Below the pieces are notes generated by a model. That model made no database searches and was not told the DNA's origin. It worked only from the letters and a program-made list of their open reading frames with translations. The position numbers were made by a program, and so were the translations under genes. Below, piece after piece: positions 16,828 to 25,871 of a stretch of 64,000 nucleotides of DNA. The DNA is from Actinomycetota bacterium. GTDB taxonomy: Bacteria; Actinomycetota; Actinomycetes; S36-B12; CAIYMF01. The stretch lies in the NCBI GenBank assembly GCA_020161245.1, contig JAIUOK010000025.1, forward strand, positions 1 through 64,000. Direction: 5' to 3'. Position 1 is the first letter of the stretch, and each line of letters begins with the position of its first letter.

Positions 16828-17481
16828 ATGCCCGACAGCCTGCGCATCCACGTCGCCGACCACCCGCTCATCGCGCACAAGCTCACGACGCTGCGCGACG
16901 TGCGGACCGACTCCCCCACGTTCCGGCGCCTCGCCGACGAGCTCGTGGCCCTGCTCGCCTACGAGGCGACCCGCGGGATCCGCGTGGAGCAGGTCGCGGT
17001 GACGACGCCGGTCGCACCGGCCATGGGCGTGAAGCTCGCCGACCCGCGCCCGATCGTCGTACCGATCCTGCGCGCCGGGCTCGGCATGCTCGACGGCATG
17101 ATGCGGCTGCTCCCGACGGCGGAGGTCGGCTTCCTCGGCATGATCCGCGACGAGGAGTCGCTCACCGTGTCGACGTACGCCGATCGCGTGCCGCAGAGCC
17201 TCGCCGGCCGCCAGGTGTTCCTGCTCGACCCGATGCTCGCCACAGGCGGCACGCTCGTCGACGCCATCAACCTGCTGCTCGGCCGTGGCGCCACCGACGT
17301 GACCGCCATCTGCCTGCTGGCCGCCCCCGAGGGGCTCGACCGCCTGCGACGCGCGTTCGACGATCGCGATGTCGATGTGACCGTCGTGACCGCGGGTCTC
17401 GACGAGCGGCTCAACGACAAGGGCTACATCGTTCCCGGCCTCGGCGACGCCGGCGACCGCCTGTACGGCGTGGTCAGCTAG
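16828..17481 (+). CDS. upp: uracil phosphoribosyltransferase
   Basis: A 217-residue enzyme that makes UMP from uracil and PRPP in pyrimidine salvage. Diagnostic stretches: [14 protein letters not shown], the PRPP loop [11 protein letters not shown] and the uracil-binding tail [12 protein letters not shown]. Length equals the family norm (about 208-215). The ATG at 16828 begins [14 protein letters not shown], as in other actinobacteria. It is monocistronic, closed by a perfect terminator hairpin shared with the convergent gene. Confidence 0.95.
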   Translation: MPDSLRIHVADHPLIAHKLTTLRDVRTDSPTFRRLADELVALLAYEATRGIRVEQVAVTTPVAPAMGVKLADPRPIVVPILRAGLGMLDGMMRLLPTAEVGFLGMIRDEESLTVSTYADRVPQSLAGRQVFLLDPMLATGGTLVDAINLLLGRGATDVTAICLLAAPEGLDRLRRAFDDRDVDVTVVTAGLDERLNDKGYIVPGLGDAGDRLYGVVS

Positions 17482-17497
17482 GACCAGCACCTACGAC

Positions 17498-17529
17498 GAA
17501 GGCCCGCACCCCAGAGGGTGCGGGCCTTC
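17498..17529. terminator. bidirectional terminator
   Basis: GAAGGCCCGCACCC, loop CAGA, GGGTGCGGGCCTTC: a perfect 14-bp stem between the convergent upp and secreted-protein genes. Confidence 0.8.
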
Positions 17530-17541
17530 GCGCGCGTTGGA

Positions 17542-19212
17542 TCAGATCGAGACGCTCTTCGCGTTCGACGCCCAGTAGGTGTCCTCGACCGAGACCACGC
17601 GGTAGGTGCCCGAACGGAGCGTGCGGTAGCCGAACGAGTAGGTGCCCGTCGAGGTGATCGTGGCGTTGCCCACCGTCACCCACGAGCCGCCCGAGCTGCG
17701 CTGCAGCTGCGCCTTGCCGCCGACCCGCGTGATCTTCCCGTACACCTTCGTGGCGCTGCCCGAACGCAGCTTGCTGATCGTGATGTCCGGCCGCACGCGC
17801 ACCTTGATGGTGCCGTTGGTGGTGTCCTTCTTCACGAGAGCGTTGGTGCCGGGGTAGACCCACCGGAACCACGTGTTGCGGGTGAGGTAGGGCGTCGTGC
17901 CGTTGAACGAGCCGGCGGGGTAGCTGCCCCAGCCGATGAAGCTCTTGCCGCTCGTCGTGATCTCCTTCCACACGGGCGTCGTGGCGAAGGGGTTCGTCGA
18001 GTACTGGAGCGTGCCCTGGAACACGGCGAAGGCGTCGGCCGATGCGGTCTGGCCCGGCAGCGGCGCAAGGTACGACGCGTACGAGAGGTAGGCGAGGCGC
18101 TTGTTGTAGCCGACGACGGTGCCCGACATGTAGAGCTGGGCGTTCGCCGTCGCCGCGTTCTTCGCGACGGTGAGCCGCTTGGGGGCGTTGGAGACGGGCG
18201 CGTACGACGTCGTGGTGTCGCCGAGCGGGAACGTGTTGGTCGACGGCGAGCCGGGCGCGAGCGGATTGGCCGCCTTGATGTAGGAGCTGACGACCGGGCT
18301 GCTGCCGGAGTCGCTCCACATCCACCACTCGTCGCTGGCGTCCTTGCGGATGCGGTAGCGGCCCTGCACCTGCGCGTCGACGTTGGTCTCGGCACCGGAC
18401 GGCGTCGCCAGCGTGCCCGTGAACGACGTCGTGATCGACGAGTCGCTGTTGGTGGTCTGGTAGAGCACCGTGGAGTCGTTGACGAAGACGACGTCGCCGG
18501 AGATGAATGCGTTCGGGTCGGTCTTGACCTTGCCGTAGTAGGGGATCGTGCTCGGGCTCGTGCCGTTCCAGCTCAGGCCGGTCGCGCGGATGCGGCTGGT
18601 GCCGTCGGCCTTCTGGTAGACGACGGCGACGCGCGTTCCCCCGGGGGAGACAGCCAGACCCGCGGCGGTCTCGCCGGAGGCCGGGCGGAACTTCGTCGAC
18701 TTCTTCGCGATCGTTCCGGCGGCCGACCAGTCGCCGGTGTTCGCCGTGTACTGCCAGATGTCGCCGTCGGCCATCCACCACACCTTCGTGCCGTCGGCGC
18801 TGATGACCGGTGCGGGGCTCAGGTCGTAGAGGCTCGCGATGACGCGGGTCACCGCATTCGTGCCGCCGGCGTCGTGCACGAGCACGAGCGCGTACACCGC
18901 GTCGGCGTTGTCGGTGGTGCCGTCGCCGGTGCGCAGCGCGGCCACCCAGGTCTTCCCGTCGCGGGAGACGTCGTAGCCGAAGGCGTAGTAGTTCGCAGCG
19001 AGCGCGCTGGTGGCCCCGCCGCTGCCGTCGTTGAACCAGGAGGAGACGACCGAGCCGCCGCCCGAGCGGTCGAGCATGGTGAGGCGGTCGCCGGTCTCGG
19101 CCGAGGCCGAGGTGGCGAGGGCGGGCAGCGACACCGCGACGAGCGCCGCTGAGGCGAGGCCGAGGACGGCGCGGCGGGCGCGCACAGGACGGCGATCGGT
19201 ACGGGCCTGCAT
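17542..19212 (-). CDS. secreted beta-propeller-type protein, hypothetical
   Basis: A 556-residue exported protein. The N-terminus has a twin-basic leader (RRPVRARRAVLG), a hydrophobic core and an ASA cleavage site near residue 38. The mature part has TolB/WD40-like blade motifs (YDVSRDGKTWVA, PVISADGTKVWWM, LAVSPGGTRVAVV), spaced as in a propeller. The C-terminal 100 residues look like an immunoglobulin-like or SH3-like wall-associated beta domain (ISKLRSGSATKVYGKITRVGGK, then TGTYSFGYRTLRSGTYRVV). No catalytic residues were recognised. It is probably a wall- or matrix-associated binding protein. The long 270-bp upstream region suggests its own promoter. Confidence 0.7.
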   Translation of the reverse strand: MQARTDRRPVRARRAVLGLASAALVAVSLPALATSASAETGDRLTMLDRSGGGSVVSSWFNDGSGGATSALAANYYAFGYDVSRDGKTWVAALRTGDGTTDNADAVYALVLVHDAGGTNAVTRVIASLYDLSPAPVISADGTKVWWMADGDIWQYTANTGDWSAAGTIAKKSTKFRPASGETAAGLAVSPGGTRVAVVYQKADGTSRIRATGLSWNGTSPSTIPYYGKVKTDPNAFISGDVVFVNDSTVLYQTTNSDSSITTSFTGTLATPSGAETNVDAQVQGRYRIRKDASDEWWMWSDSGSSPVVSSYIKAANPLAPGSPSTNTFPLGDTTTSYAPVSNAPKRLTVAKNAATANAQLYMSGTVVGYNKRLAYLSYASYLAPLPGQTASADAFAVFQGTLQYSTNPFATTPVWKEITTSGKSFIGWGSYPAGSFNGTTPYLTRNTWFRWVYPGTNALVKKDTTNGTIKVRVRPDITISKLRSGSATKVYGKITRVGGKAQLQRSSGGSWVTVGNATITSTGTYSFGYRTLRSGTYRVVSVEDTYWASNAKSVSI

Positions 19213-19482
19213 GGCTGGAGGTTCTCCCGTGGGCTCGGTTGCGCGGCCGCGGCCGCACCGGAGGGCGCCGGTGCGCCCCGTGCATCGTGGTAGAGACGTC
19301 CCCCTGGTCGGGACCGTTTCGCAGTATCACACGGTGTGACGGCCTTCATGCCAGCCGAGCAGACGTCTCACCCGCTCGTGACGGCGGCCCGCCACGGGGC
19401 GGGGCCAGGACGGGCGGGTGCCCGTGCGACCGGAGTCCGGAGAGCGGGTGCCCGGTCGCGGACGACCGCCTAGGGTCCCGGC

Positions 19483-20460
19483 ATGGGACTGACCGGCGTG
19501 CTGCACCCCGAGGGCTTCCATGGCCGGCGGCGCACGTCGTCGTACTTCGAGGGCTGGTACGTCAAGCTCGTGTCGGCCGACCGCTCGGCCCGCTGGGCGG
19601 TGATCCCCGGGCTGTTCCTCTACCCCGACGGGCGGGGCGAGGCGTTCGTGCAGGTGCTCGACGGCCGCACCGGCGAGACCTGGTACCACGAGTACGACGC
19701 CGCCGAGTTCGGCGCCGAGGACGACTGCTTCTCCGTCCGCGTCGGCCCCAACCGGTTCTCCGACCGCGGCGTGGTGCTCGACCTGCCGAGCCTGCGCGGC
19801 GAGGTCCGCTTCACCACCCCGTTCGACCCGTGGCCCGTCACGCTGACCTCCCCGGGCGTCATGGGCTGGTACGCGTGGGTGCCGAAGATGGAGTGCAAGC
19901 ACGGCGTCGTGTCCCTCGGCCACGGCCTCGCCGGCCAGCTCGAGCACGAGGGCACGGCGTCGTCGTTCGACGGCGGCTGGGGCTATCTCGAGAAGGACTG
20001 GGGCGCGGCGTTCCCCGCCGGCTACGTGTGGGTGCAGACCAACCACTTCAGCAGCCCGGGCACCTGCCTCATGGCCTCGATCGCCGTGATCCCGTGGCTG
20101 CGCTCGGAGTTCACCGGCCACATCGTCGGCCTCAAGCACGACGGCGTCCTCCACCGGTTCACCACCTACACCGGCGCGCGCACCACGGGCATCGAGATCG
20201 ACGACGACGAGGTGCGCTGGTCGCTGCGCAGCAAGGACGGCGCGACGCTCGACATCACGGCGGACCGCCCGCGCGGCGGGCTGCTCAAGGCGCCGGTCCG
20301 CACCGAGATGCACCGCCGCGTGGAGGAGACCCTCGACGCCACGGTGCGGGTGCGCCTCGCCGACCGCGACGGGCGCATCCTGCTCGACGACGTCGGGGCG
20401 TGCGCCGGGCTCGAGGTGCACGGCGACCTCGAGCGCATGATCCGCGATGTCACGTCCTGA
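19483..20460 (+). CDS. tocopherol cyclase-like protein
   Basis: A 325-residue protein resembling the tocopherol cyclase family (plant VTE1, Pfam Tocopherol_cycl). It opens with FHGRRRTSSYFEGWYVKLVS, has a central G-W-x-x-x-E-K-D-W-G-x-x-F-P block (GWGYLEKDWGAAFPAGYVW), followed by WVQTNHFSS and a late RGGLLKAPV. Bacterial members exist in organisms that make no tocopherol, so the substrate is unknown; they may bind or cyclise another prenylated or lipidic compound. It has no signal peptide and no obvious operon partner; the OsmC gene follows 107 bp downstream with its own ribosome binding site. Confidence 0.75.
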   Translation: MGLTGVLHPEGFHGRRRTSSYFEGWYVKLVSADRSARWAVIPGLFLYPDGRGEAFVQVLDGRTGETWYHEYDAAEFGAEDDCFSVRVGPNRFSDRGVVLDLPSLRGEVRFTTPFDPWPVTLTSPGVMGWYAWVPKMECKHGVVSLGHGLAGQLEHEGTASSFDGGWGYLEKDWGAAFPAGYVWVQTNHFSSPGTCLMASIAVIPWLRSEFTGHIVGLKHDGVLHRFTTYTGARTTGIEIDDDEVRWSLRSKDGATLDITADRPRGGLLKAPVRTEMHRRVEETLDATVRVRLADRDGRILLDDVGACAGLEVHGDLERMIRDVTS

Positions 20461-20567
20461 CGCGTCCGGTCCCCGGAGGCGGAACAACGCCCGCGCGGGC
20501 AGGGTTGGTGGTCACGCACCGTCCCCCCACCGTGCTGCTCGGCAGCACCCCGTCAACGGAGGCCCCC

Positions 20568-21002
20568 GTGCCCGTTCGTGAAGCGTCCACCTCCTGGCAG
20601 GGCGACCTGCAGACCGGCTCCGGCATCGTCACGCTCGAGTCGAGCAGCGCCGGCCAGTTCCCCGTCACCTTCCCCCGCCGCGCGGGCGAGCCCGAGGGCC
20701 AGACCAGCCCCGAGGAGCTCGTGGCCGCGGCGCACTCCGCCTGCTTCGCCATGTCGCTGTCGAACGGCCTCAGCAAGGGCGGCACCCCGCCCACCTCGCT
20801 GTCGGTCAGCGCCGAGGTCACCCTCGACGCGCCCACGCTCACCATCACGACGATCGCGCTCACCGTCGACGGCGTCGTCCCCGGCGTCTCGCAGGAGGCT
20901 TTCGCCGAGGCGGCGCGGGCCGCCAAGGAGGGCTGCATCATCAGCCGGGCGCTGGCAGGCGTCCCGGAGATCACCGTCGAGGCCACCCTGCTCGAGGGCT
21001 GA
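20568..21002 (+). CDS. OsmC family peroxiredoxin-like protein
   Basis: A 144-residue OsmC/Ohr family protein. It has TSPEELVAAAHSACFAMSLS, containing the first redox cysteine, and AKEGCIISRAL, containing the second. The pair reduces organic hydroperoxides in this family. GTG start at 20568 with GGAGG six bases before. The sequence GxTSPEELxAAAHxxCF fits OsmC proper rather than Ohr. It is followed by a strong terminator. Confidence 0.88.
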   Translation: MPVREASTSWQGDLQTGSGIVTLESSSAGQFPVTFPRRAGEPEGQTSPEELVAAAHSACFAMSLSNGLSKGGTPPTSLSVSAEVTLDAPTLTITTIALTVDGVVPGVSQEAFAEAARAAKEGCIISRALAGVPEITVEATLLEG

Positions 21003-21014
21003 CACCCGCACCTC

Positions 21015-21051
21015 CACGACGGCCGCCCCGCTCGTCCGGGCGGCCGTCGTG
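21015..21051 (+). terminator. terminator after osmC-like gene
   Basis: CACGACGGCCGCCC ... GGGCGGCCGTCGTG forms a 14-bp stem with a 9-base loop, directly after the stop. Confidence 0.75.
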
Positions 21052-21178
21052 CTGCTCGGGGGAGGCAAGCTCGGCGAGCCTGGCGCGCGCCGGCCCGGGA
21101 TCGGCGATGCTCGACAGCACCGCTCGAGGGGCCTGCAGCCACGGGCACCGACTTGCGCCGCACGGGAATCCGTGGTGA

Positions 21179-21196
21179 TAGTTGACTGTTGAACTA
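21179..21196. promoter_or_regulatory. imperfect palindrome upstream of pirin gene
   Basis: TAGTTGACTGTTGAACTA, 45 bp before the pirin start. It has arms TAGTT/AACTA and near symmetry between them. It resembles operators of MarR/HxlR-type redox regulators that often control pirin genes, and it could also include a -35 TTGAAC. The regulator is not identified. Confidence 0.35.
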
Positions 21197-21240
21197 CCCG
21201 TCCGGCGACCGTCGGACGAGCAACGACCCCGGAGGCTGAC

Positions 21241-22215
21241 ATGCCCGCCGTCACCGTCGACGACATCACCGTGCTGCCGCGCGTGCGGCGTCCCGACCCC
21301 GGCCTGGTGCACGGCCGTCCAGTCCGCAGCGTCACCACCGCCCCGACCGGCTTCGAGGGCGAGGGCTTCCCCGTGCGCCGCGCCTTCGCCGGCGTCCCGG
21401 CCGAGCTCCTCGACCCGTTCATCATGATGGATCAGATGGGCGAGGTGGAGTACGCGCCCGGCGAGCCCAAGGGAACCCCGTGGCACCCCCACCGCGGCTT
21501 CGAGACCGTCACCTACATCATGGACGGCTCGTTCATCCACCAGGACTCCCACGGCGGCGGCGGTGTCATCACCGACGGCGACACGCAGTGGATGACCGCG
21601 GGCTCCGGACTGCTGCACATCGAGACCCCGCCCGAGGCGCTGGTCATGAGCGGCGGCATGTTCCACGGCCTCCAGCTGTGGGTGAACCTGCCGCGCGAGA
21701 ACAAGATGGCCGCGCCGCGCTACCAGGACCTGCGCTCCAGCCAGGTCGTGCTGCTGTCCAGCGACGACGGCGGAGCCCTGCTGCGCGTCATCGCCGGTGA
21801 CCTCGGCGGCCACACCGGCCCGGGCTCCACCCACACTCCGATGGCGATGGTGCACGCGTCGATCGCATCCGGCGCGGAGATGACCATCCCGTGGCGCCAG
21901 GACTTCAACGCGCTGGTCTACGTGCTCTCCGGCACCGGCACGGTCGGCGAGGAGAAGCGCCCGGTGCGCACGGGCCAGCTCGCCGTCCTCGGCGCCGGCG
22001 GCTCGCTCACGATCGCGGCCGACGCGTCGCAGGAGAGCCGGCTGTCCGGGCTCGACGTCGTCATCCTCGGCGGCGAGCCGATCCGCCAGCCGATCGCCTG
22101 GCACGGCCCGTTCGTCATGAACACCCAGCGCGAGCTGATCCAGGCGTTCGAGGACTTCCAGGCCGGCCGGCTCGGCACGGTGCCGCCGGACGGCATCCAG
22201 CCCTTCCGCGCCTGA
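21241..22215 (+). CDS. pirin family protein
   Basis: A 324-residue bicupin of the pirin family. The iron-binding set is in the first cupin: HPHRGFETVTYIMDG (two His) and GSGLLHIETPP (His and Glu). The second cupin starts near FNALVYVLSGTG. Bacterial pirins are regulators of metabolic enzymes or quercetinases; which applies here is unknown. The ATG at 21241 is preceded by GGAGGC. It stands alone between two terminators. Confidence 0.88.
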   Translation: MPAVTVDDITVLPRVRRPDPGLVHGRPVRSVTTAPTGFEGEGFPVRRAFAGVPAELLDPFIMMDQMGEVEYAPGEPKGTPWHPHRGFETVTYIMDGSFIHQDSHGGGGVITDGDTQWMTAGSGLLHIETPPEALVMSGGMFHGLQLWVNLPRENKMAAPRYQDLRSSQVVLLSSDDGGALLRVIAGDLGGHTGPGSTHTPMAMVHASIASGAEMTIPWRQDFNALVYVLSGTGTVGEEKRPVRTGQLAVLGAGGSLTIAADASQESRLSGLDVVILGGEPIRQPIAWHGPFVMNTQRELIQAFEDFQAGRLGTVPPDGIQPFRA

Positions 22216-22229
22216 CCCGCACCACCAGC

Positions 22230-22260
22230 AGCGCCCCGGACCCCACCGGTCCGGGGCGCT
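22230..22260 (+). terminator. terminator after pirin gene
   Basis: AGCGCCCCGGACC ... GGTCCGGGGCGCT: a 13-bp perfect stem with a five-base loop, shortly after the stop. Confidence 0.75.
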
Positions 22261-22292
22261 CTGCGTGCCGGGGGTGGTCCTCGAGCAACCGG

Positions 22293-22330
22293 GCGAATGC
22301 TCGGTTTGGCGGCCTTGAAGCGAGCATCGC
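22293..22330. promoter_or_regulatory. inverted repeat upstream of alpha-galactosidase gene
   Basis: GCGAATGCTCG at 22293 pairs with CGAGCATCGC at 22321-22330, with one extra base in the left arm. It lies 68 bp before the start codon and is a candidate operator (LacI/GntR-like geometry) or leader hairpin. No regulator gene is adjacent. Confidence 0.35.
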
Positions 22331-22397
22331 ACTGTGACTCGCGGCAAGTGCAGGGCTGGCGGTGCGGGGGGACGGTCGGGTTTGGCAGGGTTGCGGC

Positions 22398-24518
22398 GTG
22401 ACGTCCCGCGCCTACGCCGTCCTCCGCTCCCCTGTGTCGACCGTGGTCCTCACCGACGACGACGACGTGCCGCGGGTGGTCCACTGGGGCGCGCCGCTCG
22501 CCGAGCCCGTCGACGCCGCGGTCCTCGACGCGCTCACCGACGCCCCCGTGCCCCAGGGCAGCCTCGACGCCACGGTGCCCCTCTCGTTGCTGCCGGAGCT
22601 CGCGCGCGGCTGGTCGGCACACGGCGGCATCGCGGGTCACCGCCACGACGGCACGGCCTGGGCGCCGCTGCTGCGCCGAACCTCGTCGAGCACCGACGGC
22701 GGGCGCTTCGAGTGGACCGGCACCGACCCCGACGCCGGGCTCACGGCGTCGGTGGCCGTGGTGCTCGACGAGCACGGCGTCCTCACGGTGTCGGCGTCGC
22801 TGACCAACGACGGCCCGACACCGTACTCGCTCGACTCCCTGGCCCCCGTGCTCCCGCTGCCGGGCCGCGCCCAGGAGGTGCTCACCCTGACCGGCCGCTG
22901 GATCAAGGAGATGCAGGACCACCGCACGCCGCTCGGACCGGTCGCGGTGGTGCGCGAGAACCGCCGCGGCAAGACCTCGCAGGAGTCGTCGCCGACCCTC
23001 GCCGTCGGCACGACCGGTTTCAGCGAGGATCGCGGCGAGGTGTGGTTCGCGCACCTGGCGTGGAGCGGCGACCACCGCGCCCACGCCGAGACCCTCTCCG
23101 ACGGCCGCCGCTTCCTGGCGCTGTCCGAGCTGCTGCTGCCCGGCGAGGTGACGCTGCAGCCCGGCGAGTCGTACGCCGCACCGCAGGTCGTCGCCACGTG
23201 GTCGGGATCGGGCCTGACGACGGCGTCGCAGCAGCTGCACGCCCACGTCCGTGCCCGCCCGTCGCACCCGTCGCGCCCGCGCCCCGTCCTGCTCAACACG
23301 TGGGAGGCCGTCTACTTCAACCACGACCTCGACGAGCTACGGCGTCTGGCGGATGCCGCGGCCGAGGTCGGGGTCGAGCGGTTCGTCCTCGACGACGGCT
23401 GGTTCCGCGGCCGCGACGACGACACGTCGTCGCTGGGCGACTGGTTCGTCGACGAGCGCAAGTACCCCGACGGCCTCGGCGTCCTCGTCGACCACGTGAC
23501 GGGTCTCGGCATGGAGTTCGGCCTGTGGGTCGAGCCGGAGATGGTCAACCCGGACAGCGACCTCTACCGGGCGCACCCCGACTGGGCGCTCGGCATCGCC
23601 GGCCAGCCCCTGGTGCTCGGCCGCAACCAGCTCGTCCTCGACCTCGGCCGAGCGGAGGTGTCGCAGTACCTGCTCGAGCGGCTCGACGCGCTGCTGGCCG
23701 AGCACGACATCGCTTACCTCAAGTGGGACATGAACCGCGACCTGGTGGCGGCTGGCGGCAGCGACGGCGCTGCCGGCGTGCACCGGCAGACCCTCGCGCT
23801 CTACGCGCTGCTCGACGAGCTGCGCCGGCGCCACCCCGGCGTCGAGATCGAGTCGTGCTCGTCCGGCGGCGGCCGCGTCGACCTCGGCATCGCCGCGCGC
23901 ACGGACCGGTTCTGGACGTCGGACTGCAACGACGCGCTCGAGCGCCAGCGCATCCAGCGCGGCTTCAGCTACCTGCTGCCGCCCGAGCTCATGGGCGCGC
24001 ACGTCGGCGGTGCGTGGTCGCACACCACGACGCGCACCCAGGTGCTGCCCTTCCGCGCCGGGACGGCGATCTTCGGCCACCTCGGCTTCGAGTGGAACCT
24101 CCTGCACGCCACGGACGAGGAGCGCGAGGGCATCCGCGGCGTCATCGCCGCGCACAAGCAGCTCCGGCCGCTGCTGCACTCCGGCCGCGTCGTCCGCGTC
24201 GACCATCCGGACTCCTCCGCCCTCGTGCACGGCGTCGTCGCGCAGGACGGCGGCGAGGCGCTGTTCGCCTACGCGCAGCTGACCACGACCGATGCCAGCC
24301 TGCCGCTGCCGGTCCGGCTTCCCGGGCTCGATCCCGCGCGCTCGTACCTGCTCTCCCGGCTGCTCCTGCCGGGCCCGCAGTGGGACCCGGGCAAGCACCA
24401 CCCGTCGTGGTACGACGAGCCGGTCGTCGTGCGCGGCGACCTGCTGGCCTCCGTCGGCGTCCCGCTCGGCGTCCACGTCCCGGAGCAGGTCACGCTGATC
24501 CGGCTCGAGGCGGTCTGA
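22398..24518 (+). CDS. GH36 alpha-galactosidase
   Basis: A 706-residue cytoplasmic retaining alpha-galactosidase. It has an N-terminal beta-sandwich, then a TIM barrel from about residue 300: RFVLDDGWFRGRDDD, GLWVEPEMVNPDSDLY, and the nucleophile Asp in YLKWDMNRDL. The substrate-site stretch CSSGGGRVDLGI is followed by acid/base Asp in WTSDCNDALERQ. These are the GH36 signatures, and the length is right for the group (about 700-750). It releases galactose from melibiose/raffinose-type sugars. GTG at 22398 chosen for GCAGGG upstream. The oxidoreductase gene follows 40 bp after the stop and may be co-transcribed. Confidence 0.92.
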   Translation: MTSRAYAVLRSPVSTVVLTDDDDVPRVVHWGAPLAEPVDAAVLDALTDAPVPQGSLDATVPLSLLPELARGWSAHGGIAGHRHDGTAWAPLLRRTSSSTDGGRFEWTGTDPDAGLTASVAVVLDEHGVLTVSASLTNDGPTPYSLDSLAPVLPLPGRAQEVLTLTGRWIKEMQDHRTPLGPVAVVRENRRGKTSQESSPTLAVGTTGFSEDRGEVWFAHLAWSGDHRAHAETLSDGRRFLALSELLLPGEVTLQPGESYAAPQVVATWSGSGLTTASQQLHAHVRARPSHPSRPRPVLLNTWEAVYFNHDLDELRRLADAAAEVGVERFVLDDGWFRGRDDDTSSLGDWFVDERKYPDGLGVLVDHVTGLGMEFGLWVEPEMVNPDSDLYRAHPDWALGIAGQPLVLGRNQLVLDLGRAEVSQYLLERLDALLAEHDIAYLKWDMNRDLVAAGGSDGAAGVHRQTLALYALLDELRRRHPGVEIESCSSGGGRVDLGIAARTDRFWTSDCNDALERQRIQRGFSYLLPPELMGAHVGGAWSHTTTRTQVLPFRAGTAIFGHLGFEWNLLHATDEEREGIRGVIAAHKQLRPLLHSGRVVRVDHPDSSALVHGVVAQDGGEALFAYAQLTTTDASLPLPVRLPGLDPARSYLLSRLLLPGPQWDPGKHHPSWYDEPVVVRGDLLASVGVPLGVHVPEQVTLIRLEAV

Positions 24519-24558
24519 CCCGCTGCGCGTCGCGCTGGCGCAGGGTTGGATACAGCGC

Positions 24559-25557
24559 ATGACCGACACCATCCGCTGGGGGATCATCGGCACCGGCGGC
24601 ATCGCCGCGGCCTTCGCGCGCGACCTGCGCCTGCTCGACGACGCCGAGGTGGTCGCCGTCGGCTCGCGCTCGCAGGAGTCCGCGGACCGCTTCGGCGACG
24701 AGCACGGCATCGCCCGACGCCACGCCTCCTACGCCGATCTGGCCGCCGACCCCGAAGTCGACGCCGTCTACGTCGCGACCCCGCACCCGGGCCACCACGA
24801 CGCCGCGCTGCTGGCCATCGAGGCCGGCAAGGCGGTGCTGGTCGAGAAGCCGTTCACGATGGACGCCGCCGAGGCGCGCTCGCTCGTCGACGCCGCACGT
24901 GCCGGGGGCACGTTCCTCATGGAGGCCATGTGGACCCGCCACCTGCCCCACGTCCTGGAGATCCGGCGCCTCATCGACGACGGCGCGATCGGCGACGTCG
25001 TCCTGGTCACGGCCGAGCACGGCCAGTGGTTCGCCGACGACCCCGAGTTCCGGCTGTTCGCCCCCGAGCTCGGCGGCGGCGCCCTGCTCGACCTCGGCAT
25101 CTACCCCGTGTCGTTCGCGCACATGGTGCTGGGCACGCCGCAGCGGATCCTGGCGGCGAGCGACCCCGCCTTCACCGGCGTCGACGCGCAGACCTCCGCG
25201 ATCCTGCAGTACGCCGGCGGCGCCCACGCCGTCGTCACCACCACTCTGCGCGCGCAGAGCGAGTGCCACGCGTCGATCGCGGGCCGCGAGGGCCGCATCG
25301 AGATCGACGGCGTCTTCTACCGCCCGACGTCGTTCCGGCTGGTGCGCCGCGACGGCCGCCATGACGGCGAGACGACGACGTTCGCCTTCGACGAGCCCGG
25401 CCACGGCCTGCGCTACCAGGCGGCCGAGGTCGGGCGCTGCCTGCGCGAGGGGCTCACGGAGTCGCCGCGCCTGCCCCTCGACGAGACCGTGGCGATCATG
25501 GAGACCCTCGACGAGATCCGCCGCCAGGTCGGTCTCACCTACCCCGGCCTCGACTGA
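24559..25557 (+). CDS. Gfo/Idh/MocA family oxidoreductase
   Basis: A 332-residue NAD(P)-dependent sugar-type oxidoreductase. The Rossmann motif is GIIGTGGIAAAFA near residue 9; VEKPFTM holds the conserved Lys; the C-terminal alpha/beta domain contains GGGALLDLGIYPVSFA with the family's Asp/Tyr environment. The closest characterised types are dihydrodiol dehydrogenase-like and glucose-fructose oxidoreductase-like enzymes. Location 40 bp behind the alpha-galactosidase suggests a role in sugar metabolism. A long palindromic repeat starts 11 bp after the stop. Confidence 0.88.
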   Translation: MTDTIRWGIIGTGGIAAAFARDLRLLDDAEVVAVGSRSQESADRFGDEHGIARRHASYADLAADPEVDAVYVATPHPGHHDAALLAIEAGKAVLVEKPFTMDAAEARSLVDAARAGGTFLMEAMWTRHLPHVLEIRRLIDDGAIGDVVLVTAEHGQWFADDPEFRLFAPELGGGALLDLGIYPVSFAHMVLGTPQRILAASDPAFTGVDAQTSAILQYAGGAHAVVTTTLRAQSECHASIAGREGRIEIDGVFYRPTSFRLVRRDGRHDGETTTFAFDEPGHGLRYQAAEVGRCLREGLTESPRLPLDETVAIMETLDEIRRQVGLTYPGLD

Positions 25558-25568
25558 CCCCGTCATCC

Positions 25569-25630
25569 CGAGTAACTGGCGTTGTCCTCGGTTCCGAGCC
25601 CTCGGAACCGAGGACTCGGGCAGTTACTCG
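25569..25630. repeat. 62-bp palindromic repeat, copy 1
   Basis: CGAGTAACTG, then GTCCTCGGTTCCGAG, a 2-base loop, CTCGGAACCGAGGAC, and CAGTTACTCG. The result is a 10-bp outer stem, a 5x5 internal loop and a 15-bp inner stem. A second copy is at 25872. The two flank a tiny zinc-ribbon gene. It may also end the preceding transcript. Confidence 0.8.
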
Positions 25631-25647
25631 CGGCGGATGCGGGCAGG

Positions 25648-25824
25648 TCAGCCGGTGGCGCGGGTGTCGGTCCACCCGGGGCCGCACAGGTCGCCGCCGT
25701 CGCAGCACGGCTGCAGGTAGTGGCAGACCGGGCACTGGTCCTTGCCGCCCTTGCGGACGAGGTCGGCGCGCTCGCACTGCGGGCAGGGCCCGGGGCTCTG
25801 GAACACGCCGACGAGGGTAGGCAC
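25648..25824 (-). CDS. small cysteine-rich zinc-ribbon protein
   Basis: A 58-residue protein, starting at the GTG at 25824 (VPTLVGVFQSPG). It contains CPQCERADLVRKGGKDQCPVC, a classic CxxC-x15-CxxC zinc ribbon, then CC and C residues near the end. Function unknown; such proteins are typical single-copy actinobacterial hypotheticals. It is flanked on both sides by copies of the same 62-bp palindrome. A longer frame continues upstream into the second palindrome and is unlikely to be translated. Confidence 0.55.
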   Translation of the reverse strand: MPTLVGVFQSPGPCPQCERADLVRKGGKDQCPVCHYLQPCCDGGDLCGPGWTDTRATG

Positions 25825-25871
25825 GCCGCCCCCGCGCCCACGGACGACACGCCACACCGTCGCCCGCCGCG

